From Rhodococcus zopfii NBRC 100606 = JCM 9919 (GTDB lineage Bacteria; Actinomycetota; Actinomycetes; Mycobacteriales; Mycobacteriaceae): a stretch of DNA of 64,000 nt. Positions within the stretch are counted from its first letter, which is position 1; each line of letters begins with the position of its first letter. Shown here piece by piece: positions 15,914 through 24,981 of this stretch. Under the pieces are notes generated by a model. The model had not been told where the DNA came from. It made no database searches and saw nothing but the letters and a program-made list of their open reading frames with translations. Location of the stretch: contig NZ_BCXI01000031.1 of the NCBI RefSeq assembly GCF_001895025.1, positions 53,047 to 117,046 of the forward strand, read 5' to 3'. Made by a program: the position numbers and the translations under genes.

Positions 15914-17476
15914 GTGGCACTGCCCGCCGTTCTGGCCACCCCGGCCGAACACGCCCGACGCACCCCGGACAAACCGGCGATCATCATGGGCGCCGGTGGC
16001 GAGGTGGTCACCTACGCGCAGCTCGACGAGCGTTCCGCGCGCCTCGCGCAGGCGCTGCGGGATCGGGGAATCGGCGAGGGGGATCAGATCGCGATCCTCA
16101 TGGAGAACAACCGCGCCTACCTGGAGGTGACCTGGGCGGCACAGCGATCGGGCCTGTGCTACACCGCGATCAACAAGCACCTGCGGCCCGGCGAGGTGCA
16201 GTACATTCTCGACGACTGCGGCGCAGTCGCACTCGTGACCAGCGAGGCGCTGGCCGACGCCGTCACGGACCTGGATCTGTCCCGAATCGCCGTGCGCATC
16301 AGCGTGTCCGGGGACATCGACGGATTCGAACGGTACGACGACGTGCTCGCCGCGAGCGAGCCGATGCCGGAGGATCAGGCCCGCGAGGGCCGCGAGATGC
16401 TGTACTCGTCGGGAACGACCGGCCGGCCGAAGGGGGTCCGCAAGCCGCTCGTCGCCGCGCCCTTCGGCGATCCCGCGGCGCCCCCGGTGCTCATCGCGAA
16501 AGGCCTCGAGATGCGCGGTGCCCTCGACGACGCCGTCTACTTGTCACCGGCACCGTTGTATCACGGTTCCCCGCTGGTGTTCTCGATGTCGTGGCAGCGG
16601 CTGGGCGCGACCGTCGTGGTCATGGAATCCTTCGATCCGGAACTGTGCCTGGAACTGATCGAGCGGCACGGTGTGACCGACGCGCAGTTCGTGCCGACGA
16701 TGTTCGTGCGCATGCTGCGGTTGCCCGAGGAGAAGCGGCGCCGCCGCGATCTGTCCACCCTCCGCAGCGTCATCCACGGTGCCGCGCCGTGCCCGGTCCC
16801 GGTGAAACGCCAGATGATGAGCTGGTGGGGGCCGATCATCCACGAATACTATTCCGGCACCGAGGACATCGGAACCGCCTCGATCACCCCGGAGGAATGG
16901 CTGGCTCACCCCGGGTCGGTCGGAAGACCGATGCAGGAATGCCACATCGTCGGCGAGGACGGCAACGAGCTGCCCCCCGGCAAGGTGGGCGTGGTCTACT
17001 TCGCGGGTGGCCGCCCCTTCGAATATCACAACGATCCCGCCAAAACCGCTGCAGCATCGAATGACAGGGGCTGGCGAACCCTCGGCGACATGGGCTACCT
17101 CGACGAGGACGGCTACCTGTACCTCACCGACCGCCAGGCGTTCATGATCATCTCGGGTGGCGTGAACATCTACCCGCAGGAGGCGGAGAACGTCCTGTCC
17201 GGGCATCCCGCCGTCGCGGATGTGGCGGTCATCGGTGTTCCCGACGACGAGATGGGAGAAGCGGTCCGGGCGGTCGTGCAGGCCGTGGACCCGGCCCGTG
17301 CCTCCGCGGAGCTCGCGGCGGAACTCGTCGCCTTCTGCCGATCGGAGCTGGCGTCGTACAAATGTCCCCGCAGCGTCGATTTCGTCGATTCGCTGCCCCG
17401 TGATCCGAGTGGAAAGCTCCACAAGAGGCTGCTGCGCGAACAGTACTGGGCCGGTCGCGAAACACGCGTCGTCTGA
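15914..17476 (+). CDS. Acyl-CoA synthetase (AMP-forming, FadD type)
   Basis: 520-residue ANL ligase. Phosphate loop YSSGTTGRPKGV (A3), HEYYSGTEDIG (A5), TLGDMGYLDEDGYLYLTDR (A7-A8) and catalytic Lys in DPSGKLHKR (A10). It forms acyl-CoA from an acid, ATP and CoA. GTG start at 15914 with GAGG at 15905-15908. Last gene of the operon that starts at 9290, ended by a 13-bp hairpin. Since the operon already contains a LuxE-like enzyme, two different acids, or two stages, may be activated. Confidence 0.92.
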   Translation: MALPAVLATPAEHARRTPDKPAIIMGAGGEVVTYAQLDERSARLAQALRDRGIGEGDQIAILMENNRAYLEVTWAAQRSGLCYTAINKHLRPGEVQYILDDCGAVALVTSEALADAVTDLDLSRIAVRISVSGDIDGFERYDDVLAASEPMPEDQAREGREMLYSSGTTGRPKGVRKPLVAAPFGDPAAPPVLIAKGLEMRGALDDAVYLSPAPLYHGSPLVFSMSWQRLGATVVVMESFDPELCLELIERHGVTDAQFVPTMFVRMLRLPEEKRRRRDLSTLRSVIHGAAPCPVPVKRQMMSWWGPIIHEYYSGTEDIGTASITPEEWLAHPGSVGRPMQECHIVGEDGNELPPGKVGVVYFAGGRPFEYHNDPAKTAAASNDRGWRTLGDMGYLDEDGYLYLTDRQAFMIISGGVNIYPQEAENVLSGHPAVADVAVIGVPDDEMGEAVRAVVQAVDPARASAELAAELVAFCRSELASYKCPRSVDFVDSLPRDPSGKLHKRLLREQYWAGRETRVV

Positions 17477-17505
17477 CCCTCACGACGGCCCGCAGCGGTT
17501 GCGAG

Positions 17506-17546
17506 AGCGATGCCCCGGCCCCGCACCGCGGGTCCGGGGCATCGCT
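17506..17546. terminator. Bidirectional intrinsic terminator
   Basis: Perfect 13-bp stem (AGCGATGCCCCGG at 17506-17518, complement at 17534-17546) with a 15-base loop between the convergent ligase (ends 17476) and dehydrogenase (ends 17555). Confidence 0.82.
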
Positions 17547-17554
17547 TCGTCGGA

Positions 17555-18367
17555 TCAGCGAGCGTTCTCGGGGGGTCGGCCGGCGTCGATGGCCGGGTCG
17601 AGCGCTCCGAGATCGCCCCCGAGTTCGGCGACGGTGTCCCGGACCACGGCGACATCCTTGGCGAGGAATTCCCTGACCGCACCGGTGAATCCGGCGACGG
17701 AGCCGCGGGCGGCGATGTTGCCCATCACCTTGCTGGCGGAGCTGCCGTGCGGCAGCGCCTCGAGCAGCGCCGGCTCCTCGACACCGAGTTGCGCGCCCAG
17801 GGCCACGGCTTCGGCGATGAGGCCGATCTGCGCCGCGAACAGCGCATTGTTGACGAGCTTGACGCGTTGCCCGTTTCCGGCCTGCCCGACGTGGAGCACC
17901 GGGTCTCCGTAACTGCGCAGCACGGGCGTCGCCCGCGCGACGGCGCCGGCGGCGCCGCCGAGGAACAGCGTGAGACTGCCGGCCGCGATGTCGTGCGGCC
18001 CGCCGCTCACCGCAGCGTCGATCACGTCGATGTCGTGGTCGTTCGCGCCGTCCCGGATCTGCTCGATCGTCCGCGGGCTGACGGTCGTGTGGATCGCCAC
18101 GACCGAACCGCGCGGCATCGTCTCGAAGAGAGCACTGTCGAGGCACACCTCGCGGACCTGCTCGTCGGTGAACACGCAGACGAGCACGAGGTCGGCGCCG
18201 ACACCGGCTTCGGCCGCCTCCGCGACCGCCGTGACACCCACATCCGCCAGCGCCGCACGGGTTTCCGCCGAACGGCCCAGAGCCCGCACCTGGTGCCCGG
18301 CCGCGGCGAGCCGCCGTACCATGGGCAACCCCATCCGTCCGGCCCCGATGAACCCGACCCGGGTCAC
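17555..18367 (-). CDS. Beta-hydroxyacid dehydrogenase (3-HIBDH family), paralogue 2
   Basis: 270 residues: VGFIGAGRMGLPM (NADP site), DAAVSGGPHD (substrate loop), catalytic Lys in GNGQRVKLVNNALF. GTG start at 18367 overlaps the stop of the upstream paralogue (GTGA). Final gene of the operon read from 26507. The pair with paralogue 3 suggests a heteromeric enzyme or two consecutive hydroxyacid steps; which is not known. Confidence 0.9.
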   Translation of the reverse strand: MTRVGFIGAGRMGLPMVRRLAAAGHQVRALGRSAETRAALADVGVTAVAEAAEAGVGADLVLVCVFTDEQVREVCLDSALFETMPRGSVVAIHTTVSPRTIEQIRDGANDHDIDVIDAAVSGGPHDIAAGSLTLFLGGAAGAVARATPVLRSYGDPVLHVGQAGNGQRVKLVNNALFAAQIGLIAEAVALGAQLGVEEPALLEALPHGSSASKVMGNIAARGSVAGFTGAVREFLAKDVAVVRDTVAELGGDLGALDPAIDAGRPPENAR

Positions 18368-19182
18368 CGCGGGTGCTCCATCATCGCGAGGGTGGTGTCG
18401 GCTGCGGTCAGTACCACTCCCGGCGTCGCGTCCGCCGCGGTCGCGAGACCCACCACGAGCCCGACGTCCTTGCGCAGCAGTTCACCGGCATGCGTCGCGA
18501 TGCGGTCGAGTGTGCCGCCGGCCGACACGACCCGGCCGAGCGCGAAGCTGTTCGCCGTTCCGTGCGTGATGACCTCACCGAGTCTGGTGGGATCGACACC
18601 GAGCGACTCGCCGAGTTCCAGAGTGCTCGCGGAGGTCGCGAGATTCGCGGTGAACAGCAGGTTGTTGAGGAGCTTTGCGACCTGTCCTGAACCGGTATCA
18701 CCAAGGTGCACGACCGGATTCGCGTAGGTCTCGAATACCGGCCGGACCTTCTCGACGATCTCGGTGTCGCCACCGACCATGACGAGCAGGGTACCCGCTG
18801 CGGCTCCCATGCCGCCGCCGCTGACGGGTGCATCGACGACGGCAACCCCGGCCGCGCGCGCCTGCTCGGCGAGTTCCCGGCAGGTGTCGGGATGAACGGT
18901 GCTGTGGATCGCGATGACCCCGCCGGGCTGCAGGCCCGCCAGCACGCCGTCCTCACCCGTGACGACCTGCCGCACATCGTCGTCGGCGACGACGCAGATG
19001 CAGACCAGGTCGCTCACGGCCGCGAGTTCGGCAGGCGTCTGCGCGGTTTTCGCCGCGGTGTCCGCGTACGGTTCGAGCGTTTCGGGGCGCCGGGCCCAGA
19101 GTGTGAGGTCGTATCCCGCTTCGGCGATGCGACGCGCCATGGGCCCGCCCTGGCTGCCGAGCCCGATGAATCCGACACGCAT
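18364..19182 (-). CDS. Beta-hydroxyacid dehydrogenase (3-HIBDH family), paralogue 3
   Basis: 272 residues beginning MRVGFIGLGSQGGPMARR. Substrate loop DAPVSGGGMG and catalytic Lys in GSGQVAKLLNNLLF. Note the Gln where most relatives have Met in GxGxMG. Start ATG 19182; the frame is open further upstream but without family similarity. Lies 52 bases after the DoxX gene and overlaps paralogue 2. Confidence 0.9.
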   Translation of the reverse strand: MRVGFIGLGSQGGPMARRIAEAGYDLTLWARRPETLEPYADTAAKTAQTPAELAAVSDLVCICVVADDDVRQVVTGEDGVLAGLQPGGVIAIHSTVHPDTCRELAEQARAAGVAVVDAPVSGGGMGAAAGTLLVMVGGDTEIVEKVRPVFETYANPVVHLGDTGSGQVAKLLNNLLFTANLATSASTLELGESLGVDPTRLGEVITHGTANSFALGRVVSAGGTLDRIATHAGELLRKDVGLVVGLATAADATPGVVLTAADTTLAMMEHPR

Positions 19183-19234
19183 CAGTGGTCCTCCGATCCG
19201 CGACATGCGACGGAGAGGGTCGTACGCCCGGCGA

Positions 19235-19741
19235 TCATGCCGGGACCTCCTGCGGTTGCGGACGCCAGAACGTGGCGAGCAGACCGGCGGTCGCGGCGAC
19301 ACCGACGCCGAGCGCGATGCCGCCTCCCGCCCATCCGACGATCGCGATGTCCGCGGCCGAATCGATCGAGATCTCACCGGGCCCGGCCAGCGCCAGCGCC
19401 AGCGCGACCACACCGAGCACGAGGACGTACTCGTAGCCTTCCTTGAACACGAAGAAGCCGTTGGGTCGATGCGCGAGCAGTCCGGCCACGAGCATCACCG
19501 AGATGACCGCGGCACATGCGAGCGGCGTGAGCAGTCCGAGGATCACGAGCACACCCGCGCCGATTTCGACGACGACGCTCGTCCACGCCTGCAACGTGCC
19601 GTTCCGCAGGCCCAGCCCACTGAACCAGCGTGCGGTACCGGCAATGCGTCCGCCGCCCACCCAGTGGTTGACGCCGTGCGCGATCATCGTCGCACCGAGC
19701 ACCAGCCGCACCAGCAGCAGCGCAACATCGATGGGATCCAT
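19235..19741 (-). CDS. DoxX family membrane protein
   Basis: 168-residue membrane protein with four hydrophobic segments (about residues 5-25, 50-70, 74-92 and 105-120) plus a C-terminal one near 132-155. RLVLGATMIAHGVNH and the WFSGLG segment match DoxX/SURF4-like proteins, whose members are quinone-linked oxidoreductase subunits or of unknown role. It could pass electrons to the membrane for one of the dehydrogenases of the operon; this is speculative. Confidence 0.85.
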   Translation of the reverse strand: MDPIDVALLLVRLVLGATMIAHGVNHWVGGGRIAGTARWFSGLGLRNGTLQAWTSVVVEIGAGVLVILGLLTPLACAAVISVMLVAGLLAHRPNGFFVFKEGYEYVLVLGVVALALALAGPGEISIDSAADIAIVGWAGGGIALGVGVAATAGLLATFWRPQPQEVPA

Positions 19742-19812
19742 CGCTTACCTCCTTGCCGCCGCGCGGCACCGTCGAATCCTGTTCTGGTTCCTGTAAATCG
19801 ATCAGAGTCTGT

Positions 19813-20688
19813 TCATGGTGTCGAACGTCCGTCGATGCATTCCTGCACGAACGACAGCACCGTCGAGTGGTACGACGTGGCCGCGAAGCCCAGGGCGAGG
19901 TTGTGGCCCGCATCGGGTTCGGTGTGCAGCTCGACCCGGGGAGCGGCGGTGAACATCGCCGCGATGTCGTCGAGGGCCTGCGGGTCACCACGCCACACCT
20001 TCTCGTGCTCGGCGGCGGTGAAGTGCACCGGCACACGGACCTGCGCCGCGAGAGCCGGGAAGTCGGTGTGCGGCCAGCGCGCGGTCACCGTCGCTTCGTA
20101 CGCGGGAGTACGGGACGCGATCGGCGCGCCCCCGACCAGATCCGGCGGGTAGATCTCCGGGTGCGACCACAGCAGCGCGTACACGCCCTTGGGATCGGCG
20201 TACTTCGCTGCCGTGCCCAGGATGTCGCGGGCCTCGGCGTGGTGCTCGCGTCCGGTTCCGGCCAGCGCGATCCCGAGCAGACCGGTGCTCCGCGGATCCG
20301 CCGCCAGCCGAACGGTGAGTTCGCATCCGAGCGAATGGCCCCACAGGAAGATCCCGGCGCCCCGGTCGAGCGAGCCGAGGTGGGCGTCGATCGCGGCCAG
20401 CGCGGCATCGACCCGCTGTTCGGGCCGAGCGAATCGGTCCGCGTGAGGGCGTGAGCTGCCGTAGCCGGGACGGTCGAGCGCGAGCACGGTGAATCCCAGG
20501 GCGGGCGCGGTGCGCACCAGCGACAGTTCGGGATGACCGGGGCAGTCGAAGTAGGCGCTGTTCGTCGCACCGCCGTGCAGGGCGACGACAACTGCGCGCG
20601 GTAGCTCCGCGACAGCCAGCAACCCGGACATCGGGACACCATCGATCTCGACTTCTGTTGCCACAGGGGTGGATTCGATTGTCGTCAC
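19813..20688 (-). CDS. Alpha/beta hydrolase
   Basis: 291 residues. Oxyanion segment VVVALHGGATNS, nucleophile Ser in WGHSLGCEL, catalytic His in PDAGHNLAL; the acid is probably in the AAEHEK region. GTG start 20688 overlaps the preceding stop (GTGA). Within the P450/thiolase operon it may hydrolyse a lactone, an ester or an acyl-CoA intermediate. Confidence 0.88.
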   Translation of the reverse strand: MTTIESTPVATEVEIDGVPMSGLLAVAELPRAVVVALHGGATNSAYFDCPGHPELSLVRTAPALGFTVLALDRPGYGSSRPHADRFARPEQRVDAALAAIDAHLGSLDRGAGIFLWGHSLGCELTVRLAADPRSTGLLGIALAGTGREHHAEARDILGTAAKYADPKGVYALLWSHPEIYPPDLVGGAPIASRTPAYEATVTARWPHTDFPALAAQVRVPVHFTAAEHEKVWRGDPQALDDIAAMFTAAPRVELHTEPDAGHNLALGFAATSYHSTVLSFVQECIDGRSTP

Positions 20689-22388
20689 GAGTCCGCCCGC
20701 AGGAGCATCGCGCCGCCGGGCGAGAGACCGCCGGTCGCGGCGACCGCGACTCGGGCTCCGGGTACCTGCCGGTCTCCGCCTTCACCGCGCAACTGCACGA
20801 CGGCCTCGTGGATCAGCCCCATACCGTGGGTGCGGCCGTGCGAGAGCTGACCACCGTGGGTGTTGAGCGGCAGCGCACCGTCGCGGGCGATATTGTGGCC
20901 GCCGTCGAGGAAGTCCTTGGCCTCACCGATGCCGCAGAAACCGAGCGCCTCGATCCACGACAGGCAGTTGAACGTGAACCCGTCGTAGAGTTCGGCGACG
21001 TCGACGTCCTCCGGCCGCAGGTCGGTCCGCGACCACAGATGCGCGGCGGGGCCCAGCACCTGCGGTTCGTGGGTGAGGGTGCTCTGGTCCCACTCGATCC
21101 GTTCGATGATCTGCGTGCCCACCGCTTCGACGAGAACGGGTGGTTTGGCCAGATCTCGGGCCGCGTCGACCGCAGAGACGATCACCGCGACCGAGCCGTC
21201 GCACGGAACGTCGCAGTCGTACAGGCCGAACGGGGTGGTGATGGCGCGGGCGTTCAGATAGTCGTCCATCGTCATCGGATCGCGGTAGATCGCCGTCGGA
21301 TTCAGCGCCGCGTTGGCGCGCTGGTTGAGCGCGATCCAGCCGAGGGTCTCGCGGGTGGTGCCGTAGCGATGGAAATGACGCTGGGCGTTCTGGGCGAGGG
21401 TGTGCGCGGCGGAGATGCCACCGAACGGCATCATCCAGCTTGCGGTGCGCCCGCCCGACGGGCGGATCTCCCCGTTCTTCATCAGTTCCCCGTGGGTCGC
21501 TTCCCACAGGGTGCGGTAGCACAGCACGTGCCGCGCGAGTCCGCTGGACACCGCGATCATCGCGGCGATGACCGAGCCGCCGGGGCCGAACGTCTCGATG
21601 CCGCCGTTGTGCCAGGTCGGGTTGAGCCCGAGTGCGGCCTCGACGGTCAGGACGCCGCCCTCGCCGAAACCGCCGACCTGGCCGGCGCCGGGGTAGCTGG
21701 CGATCCCGTCGATATCGTCGAGCGTGAGCCCGGCGTCGGCGACGGCACGTTCGCACGCCTCGATCGTCAGGTCGAGCGGGCCGCGCATGAGCCGGCGCCC
21801 GATCTCGGACATGCCGACACCGGTCAGGGCCACGCGGTCCTCGAACTTCTCGCGGGTGACCATGGGACGCACGTGTTTCCGGAAATCGCCCGGTTCGATC
21901 TCGTCCACCGGCAGCCGGGCAGGTGCGCCCTGCTCGGCTGCCGGACGGAACAGGGGCAGCCAGACGTCGTCGTCCTGCCGGAAGACGACTTCCAGCCGCT
22001 GCCCGAGTTCGAGGGTCCCCGGGTCGCAGTCGACGATGTTGGTCGTCAGCCGTACCCGGGGATCCTCGTCGATCGCGACCTGTGCCACCACATAGGGCGG
22101 CGGCAGGCCGGGTAGACCGAAGCGGTGGTTGACCGTGAAGCCGGCGAGCGTGGCCGTACCGGATACTTCGCGCACGCCCATCCGGTGACCGCGGCAGTAT
22201 CGACACACCGGCTGCGGCGGATGGATGAGCGCGGAACACGATTCGCATTCCTGGACGCGCAGGATCCCGTCCGCACCGGCGGTCCAGAAGAACCGGTTCT
22301 GCTCCGTCACCTGGGGAAGGGGACGGCCCGATTTCGGTGCCTTGCCCTTCTCCTTGTCTGCAGGGTCCACCACCGCTGTGTCAGTCAC
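20685..22388 (-). CDS. DUF35 (Zn-ribbon/OB-fold) fused to a thiolase-like domain; probable retro-aldolase
   Basis: 567 residues. Residues 30-150 are a DUF35 module: rubredoxin-like zinc ribbon C48xxC51 ... C62xxC65, then an OB fold. Residues 185-567 are a SCP2-thiolase-like domain. At the place of the thiolase nucleophile (CxSG) the protein has ETFGPGGS, residues 265-272, without Cys. The steroid retro-aldolase Ltp2 works with the DUF35 domain of ChsH2 and does not use thiolysis, so I infer C-C cleavage of a beta-hydroxyacyl-CoA here, both partners being in one chain. GTG start 22388 overlaps the P450 stop by 8 bases. Confidence 0.85.
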   Translation of the reverse strand: MTDTAVVDPADKEKGKAPKSGRPLPQVTEQNRFFWTAGADGILRVQECESCSALIHPPQPVCRYCRGHRMGVREVSGTATLAGFTVNHRFGLPGLPPPYVVAQVAIDEDPRVRLTTNIVDCDPGTLELGQRLEVVFRQDDDVWLPLFRPAAEQGAPARLPVDEIEPGDFRKHVRPMVTREKFEDRVALTGVGMSEIGRRLMRGPLDLTIEACERAVADAGLTLDDIDGIASYPGAGQVGGFGEGGVLTVEAALGLNPTWHNGGIETFGPGGSVIAAMIAVSSGLARHVLCYRTLWEATHGELMKNGEIRPSGGRTASWMMPFGGISAAHTLAQNAQRHFHRYGTTRETLGWIALNQRANAALNPTAIYRDPMTMDDYLNARAITTPFGLYDCDVPCDGSVAVIVSAVDAARDLAKPPVLVEAVGTQIIERIEWDQSTLTHEPQVLGPAAHLWSRTDLRPEDVDVAELYDGFTFNCLSWIEALGFCGIGEAKDFLDGGHNIARDGALPLNTHGGQLSHGRTHGMGLIHEAVVQLRGEGGDRQVPGARVAVAATGGLSPGGAMLLRADS

Positions 22389-23748
22389 CGATCTGCGCCT
22401 CCGACTTCTTCACCGTGATGGGCTCCGCGAGACGCTGTTCGTCGCAGATCTTCTGGAGCTTCTCGAGCGTCTCGTCGAGACCCGGGCCGATGCGCGGTCC
22501 GGGCGTGAACGTCGCCGGCAGGTGCCGCATGCCCTGGATGACACCGATCGTGTCGTAGTGGACCGCGGTCGCCGGGTCGCACTTGTAGTCCGGCATGCGG
22601 TCGAGCACGGCCAGCAGCATGCGCTTGAACACCTGGCGGGCCATGTTCGACCCGATGCACCGGTGGATACCGAGCCCGAAACTGAAGTGCCGGTTGCCGC
22701 GACGCTCCAGGTCGACCTCGTTCGGATCGTCGAACAGTTCCGGGTCGCGGTTGGCCATCGCCCACGACAGCCACAGCCGCTCGCCTTCCTTGAACTCGGT
22801 GCCGTCGAAGGCGCAGTCCGCCGAGAACGTGCGTCCGTCACCCGGTGCGGGGGTGAAGTACCGAAGGAACTCCTCGGTTGCCGAATCGAGCAGGGTGTCA
22901 CGCTCCTCGCTGAGGATCGTGCGCTTGTCGGGATTGTGTGCGAGCCATTCGAGCGAATGCGCGGTCAACGCTGTCGTCGTGTCGAAGCCGCCGCCGATGA
23001 GCAGGCTCAGGATGCCGAGCAGCTCCATGTCGTCGGGCTTCTCGCCGAGGACGGTGGCCTGGGCGAGCGCGTCGATCAGGCCCGGACGGGGATTCTCCCG
23101 GATCTCGAACAGGTTCGTCAGCAGGTCGATGCCCATCGTGCGGTGCATCTCGCTGATACGCGGGATGTCCGGCGAGTCCGGTGGCGTGTAGACCGCGGCG
23201 TGGACCGGTTCGTTGTAGATGGTCCACTTGGCGATCGGGATGCCCATCATCGCGAGGGTGAGCACGGCCGGCACGATGTTCGCCAGATCGTCGACGAAGT
23301 CGATGCTGCCGGTTTCGATCTTCTCGTTGATGCTGGCCCGCACGATCTCGTCGATGAACGGCGTCCAGCGCTTGACCGCGGCGGGGGACAGGTACGGGTT
23401 GAGCAGGGCCCGAAACTCGTGATGCTCGGGGTCGTCCATCTCCAGGATGCCGCCGCGGACACCCGAGGCGCGATCCATCGTCGGGACGGCGATACCCTTG
23501 TATCCCTTGCGCTTTCCGTGGATGTCGTGATCGGTGGACACGTCCGCCGATCGGGCGAGCGCGAACACCTCCTTGCTGCCGGCGGCCACCCAGTGGCCAC
23601 CGTGGGTCTCGGACCACGCCATCGGGCACTTCGACTGCATCTCCTGCGTGATCGGCAGGAAGTTGTCGCGGTAGTCGGCGGCGTGGCGGTCGAAATCGAA
23701 CCTGTTCGTCTTGCGGTCGTCGTCCGTGACGACGTCGTCAACGCTCAT
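22381..23748 (-). CDS. Cytochrome P450 monooxygenase
   Basis: 455 residues from ATG 23748 (GAGAGG upstream). I-helix oxygen-activation motif LIGGGFDTTTA, ExxR in EEFLR and haem-binding FSFGLGIHRCIGSNMAR with the Cys thiolate. Soluble bacterial type, hydroxylating an unactivated carbon with electrons from a ferredoxin. The 3Fe-4S ferredoxin gene lies immediately upstream; no ferredoxin reductase is seen in the window, so a chromosomal one must serve. Confidence 0.95.
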   Translation of the reverse strand: MSVDDVVTDDDRKTNRFDFDRHAADYRDNFLPITQEMQSKCPMAWSETHGGHWVAAGSKEVFALARSADVSTDHDIHGKRKGYKGIAVPTMDRASGVRGGILEMDDPEHHEFRALLNPYLSPAAVKRWTPFIDEIVRASINEKIETGSIDFVDDLANIVPAVLTLAMMGIPIAKWTIYNEPVHAAVYTPPDSPDIPRISEMHRTMGIDLLTNLFEIRENPRPGLIDALAQATVLGEKPDDMELLGILSLLIGGGFDTTTALTAHSLEWLAHNPDKRTILSEERDTLLDSATEEFLRYFTPAPGDGRTFSADCAFDGTEFKEGERLWLSWAMANRDPELFDDPNEVDLERRGNRHFSFGLGIHRCIGSNMARQVFKRMLLAVLDRMPDYKCDPATAVHYDTIGVIQGMRHLPATFTPGPRIGPGLDETLEKLQKICDEQRLAEPITVKKSEAQIGD

Positions 23749-23797
23749 GGGCGTTGTCCTCTCTTGCACGTCGAGCTTGGGATTTCGGAACGGCAGA

Positions 23798-23989
23798 TCA
23801 GAAGATGGTGATCGCCTGCTCGGGGCACGAGCGGGCGGCCTCCTTCACCGCTGCCTCCTGATCGGCGGGAACCTCTTCGTTTGCGACCGAGGCGTGGCCG
23901 TCGATCTCACTGAGTTCGAAGATGTCCGGTGCGGCCATGGCACAAAGGGTGTGGCCCTGGCACTTCTCGGGATCGACGCGGACCTTCAA
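23798..23989 (-). CDS. 3Fe-4S ferredoxin, P450 partner
   Basis: 63-residue ferredoxin. CQGHTLC then CPEQAI give the three-cysteine pattern of P450-type 3Fe-4S ferredoxins, Ala replacing or displacing the fourth ligand. Start is TTG 23989, well served by GGAGGAAAATC upstream. Sits 49 bases before the P450 and is its evident electron donor. Confidence 0.92.
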   Translation of the reverse strand: MKVRVDPEKCQGHTLCAMAAPDIFELSEIDGHASVANEEVPADQEAAVKEAARSCPEQAITIF

Positions 23990-24068
23990 GATTTTCCTCC
24001 AGACTTCCGTTGTATCCGGGGTGAATCGGATCCCGTTCGTCGGAATCCTCCGGGGACGGTAGCAGCGA

Positions 24069-24929
24069 TCAGATGTGGTAGTCGTACCACTTCAGGTAGC
24101 CGCCGGCGTCGACGCGCATCTGCATGCCCGTCACGTACCGTGCCTCGTCGGAAGCGAGGAACAGAACGGTGTTGCTGATATCGCCGGGCTCGACGTACGG
24201 GACCGGCATCGCCTGCTGCACACCGAATGCGGGCTCGGCGTCCTGACGGGTGGGGTGCTCGAGGTCGGGACGGAACGACCGGTACATCGGCTCGCTCTGC
24301 AGCATGTCGGTGTTGCAGTTGGTCGGATGTACGACGTTGGCGCGAATGTTGCGGGGGGCCAGGTGAGTTGCGAGTTCGTGGATGAACTGGGACAGCGCGC
24401 GCTTCGAGTACACGTAGGCGACACCGCCGAGATCCTTGCCGGGCTGGTCGACCTTGGCGATGTCCATCAGCGCCGCCGTCGAGCCCGTCGCGATGATCGA
24501 TGCGCCGTCGGTCAGGTGCGGCAGCGCGGCCTGCACGGCGTTGATCGTGCCGACGAGATTGGTATTGACCACATCCGCCCATGCCTGAACTTGTGGTTCG
24601 CCCTTCATTCCGGCGACACCAGCCTGCGCCACAACGATATCGAGCTTGCCGAACTCGGCGAGACCCTGCTCGAGTGCGGCACGCACCTGCGCGGCCTCGC
24701 GTACGTCGGCCTTGGCCGTGACGATGCGCCGGCCCTGCTTCTCGACGAGACGCGCGGTCTCTTCGAGATCCTCGGGCGTGGCCATCGAGTACCCGATCGA
24801 CGGGATGTCCTCGCACAGGTCCACCGCGATGATGTCCGCGCCCTCCTCGGCCAGACGCACCGCATGACTGCGGCCCTGCCCGCGAGCGGCACCGGTGACG
24901 AACGCGACCTTGCCTTCTACACGCCCCAC
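24069..24929 (-). CDS. Mycofactocin-type SDR oxidoreductase
   Basis: 286 residues. It starts (V)GRVEGKVAFVTGAARGQGRS and has AVDLCEDIPSIGYSMATPEDL, the extended N-terminal half characteristic of the mycofactocin-coupled SDR family, which keeps tightly bound NAD and passes electrons to mycofactocin. Catalytic YxxxK is YVYSK. GTG start 24929 has AGGAAA in front. Likely oxidises the alcohol formed by the P450 downstream in the same operon. The mycofactocin biosynthesis genes are not in this window. Confidence 0.9.
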   Translation of the reverse strand: MGRVEGKVAFVTGAARGQGRSHAVRLAEEGADIIAVDLCEDIPSIGYSMATPEDLEETARLVEKQGRRIVTAKADVREAAQVRAALEQGLAEFGKLDIVVAQAGVAGMKGEPQVQAWADVVNTNLVGTINAVQAALPHLTDGASIIATGSTAALMDIAKVDQPGKDLGGVAYVYSKRALSQFIHELATHLAPRNIRANVVHPTNCNTDMLQSEPMYRSFRPDLEHPTRQDAEPAFGVQQAMPVPYVEPGDISNTVLFLASDEARYVTGMQMRVDAGGYLKWYDYHI

Positions 24930-24981
24930 TGTTGTTTCCTTTCGCTTGCTTTCTCTGTCGGGAGATTCGCGGACGGTCGGA

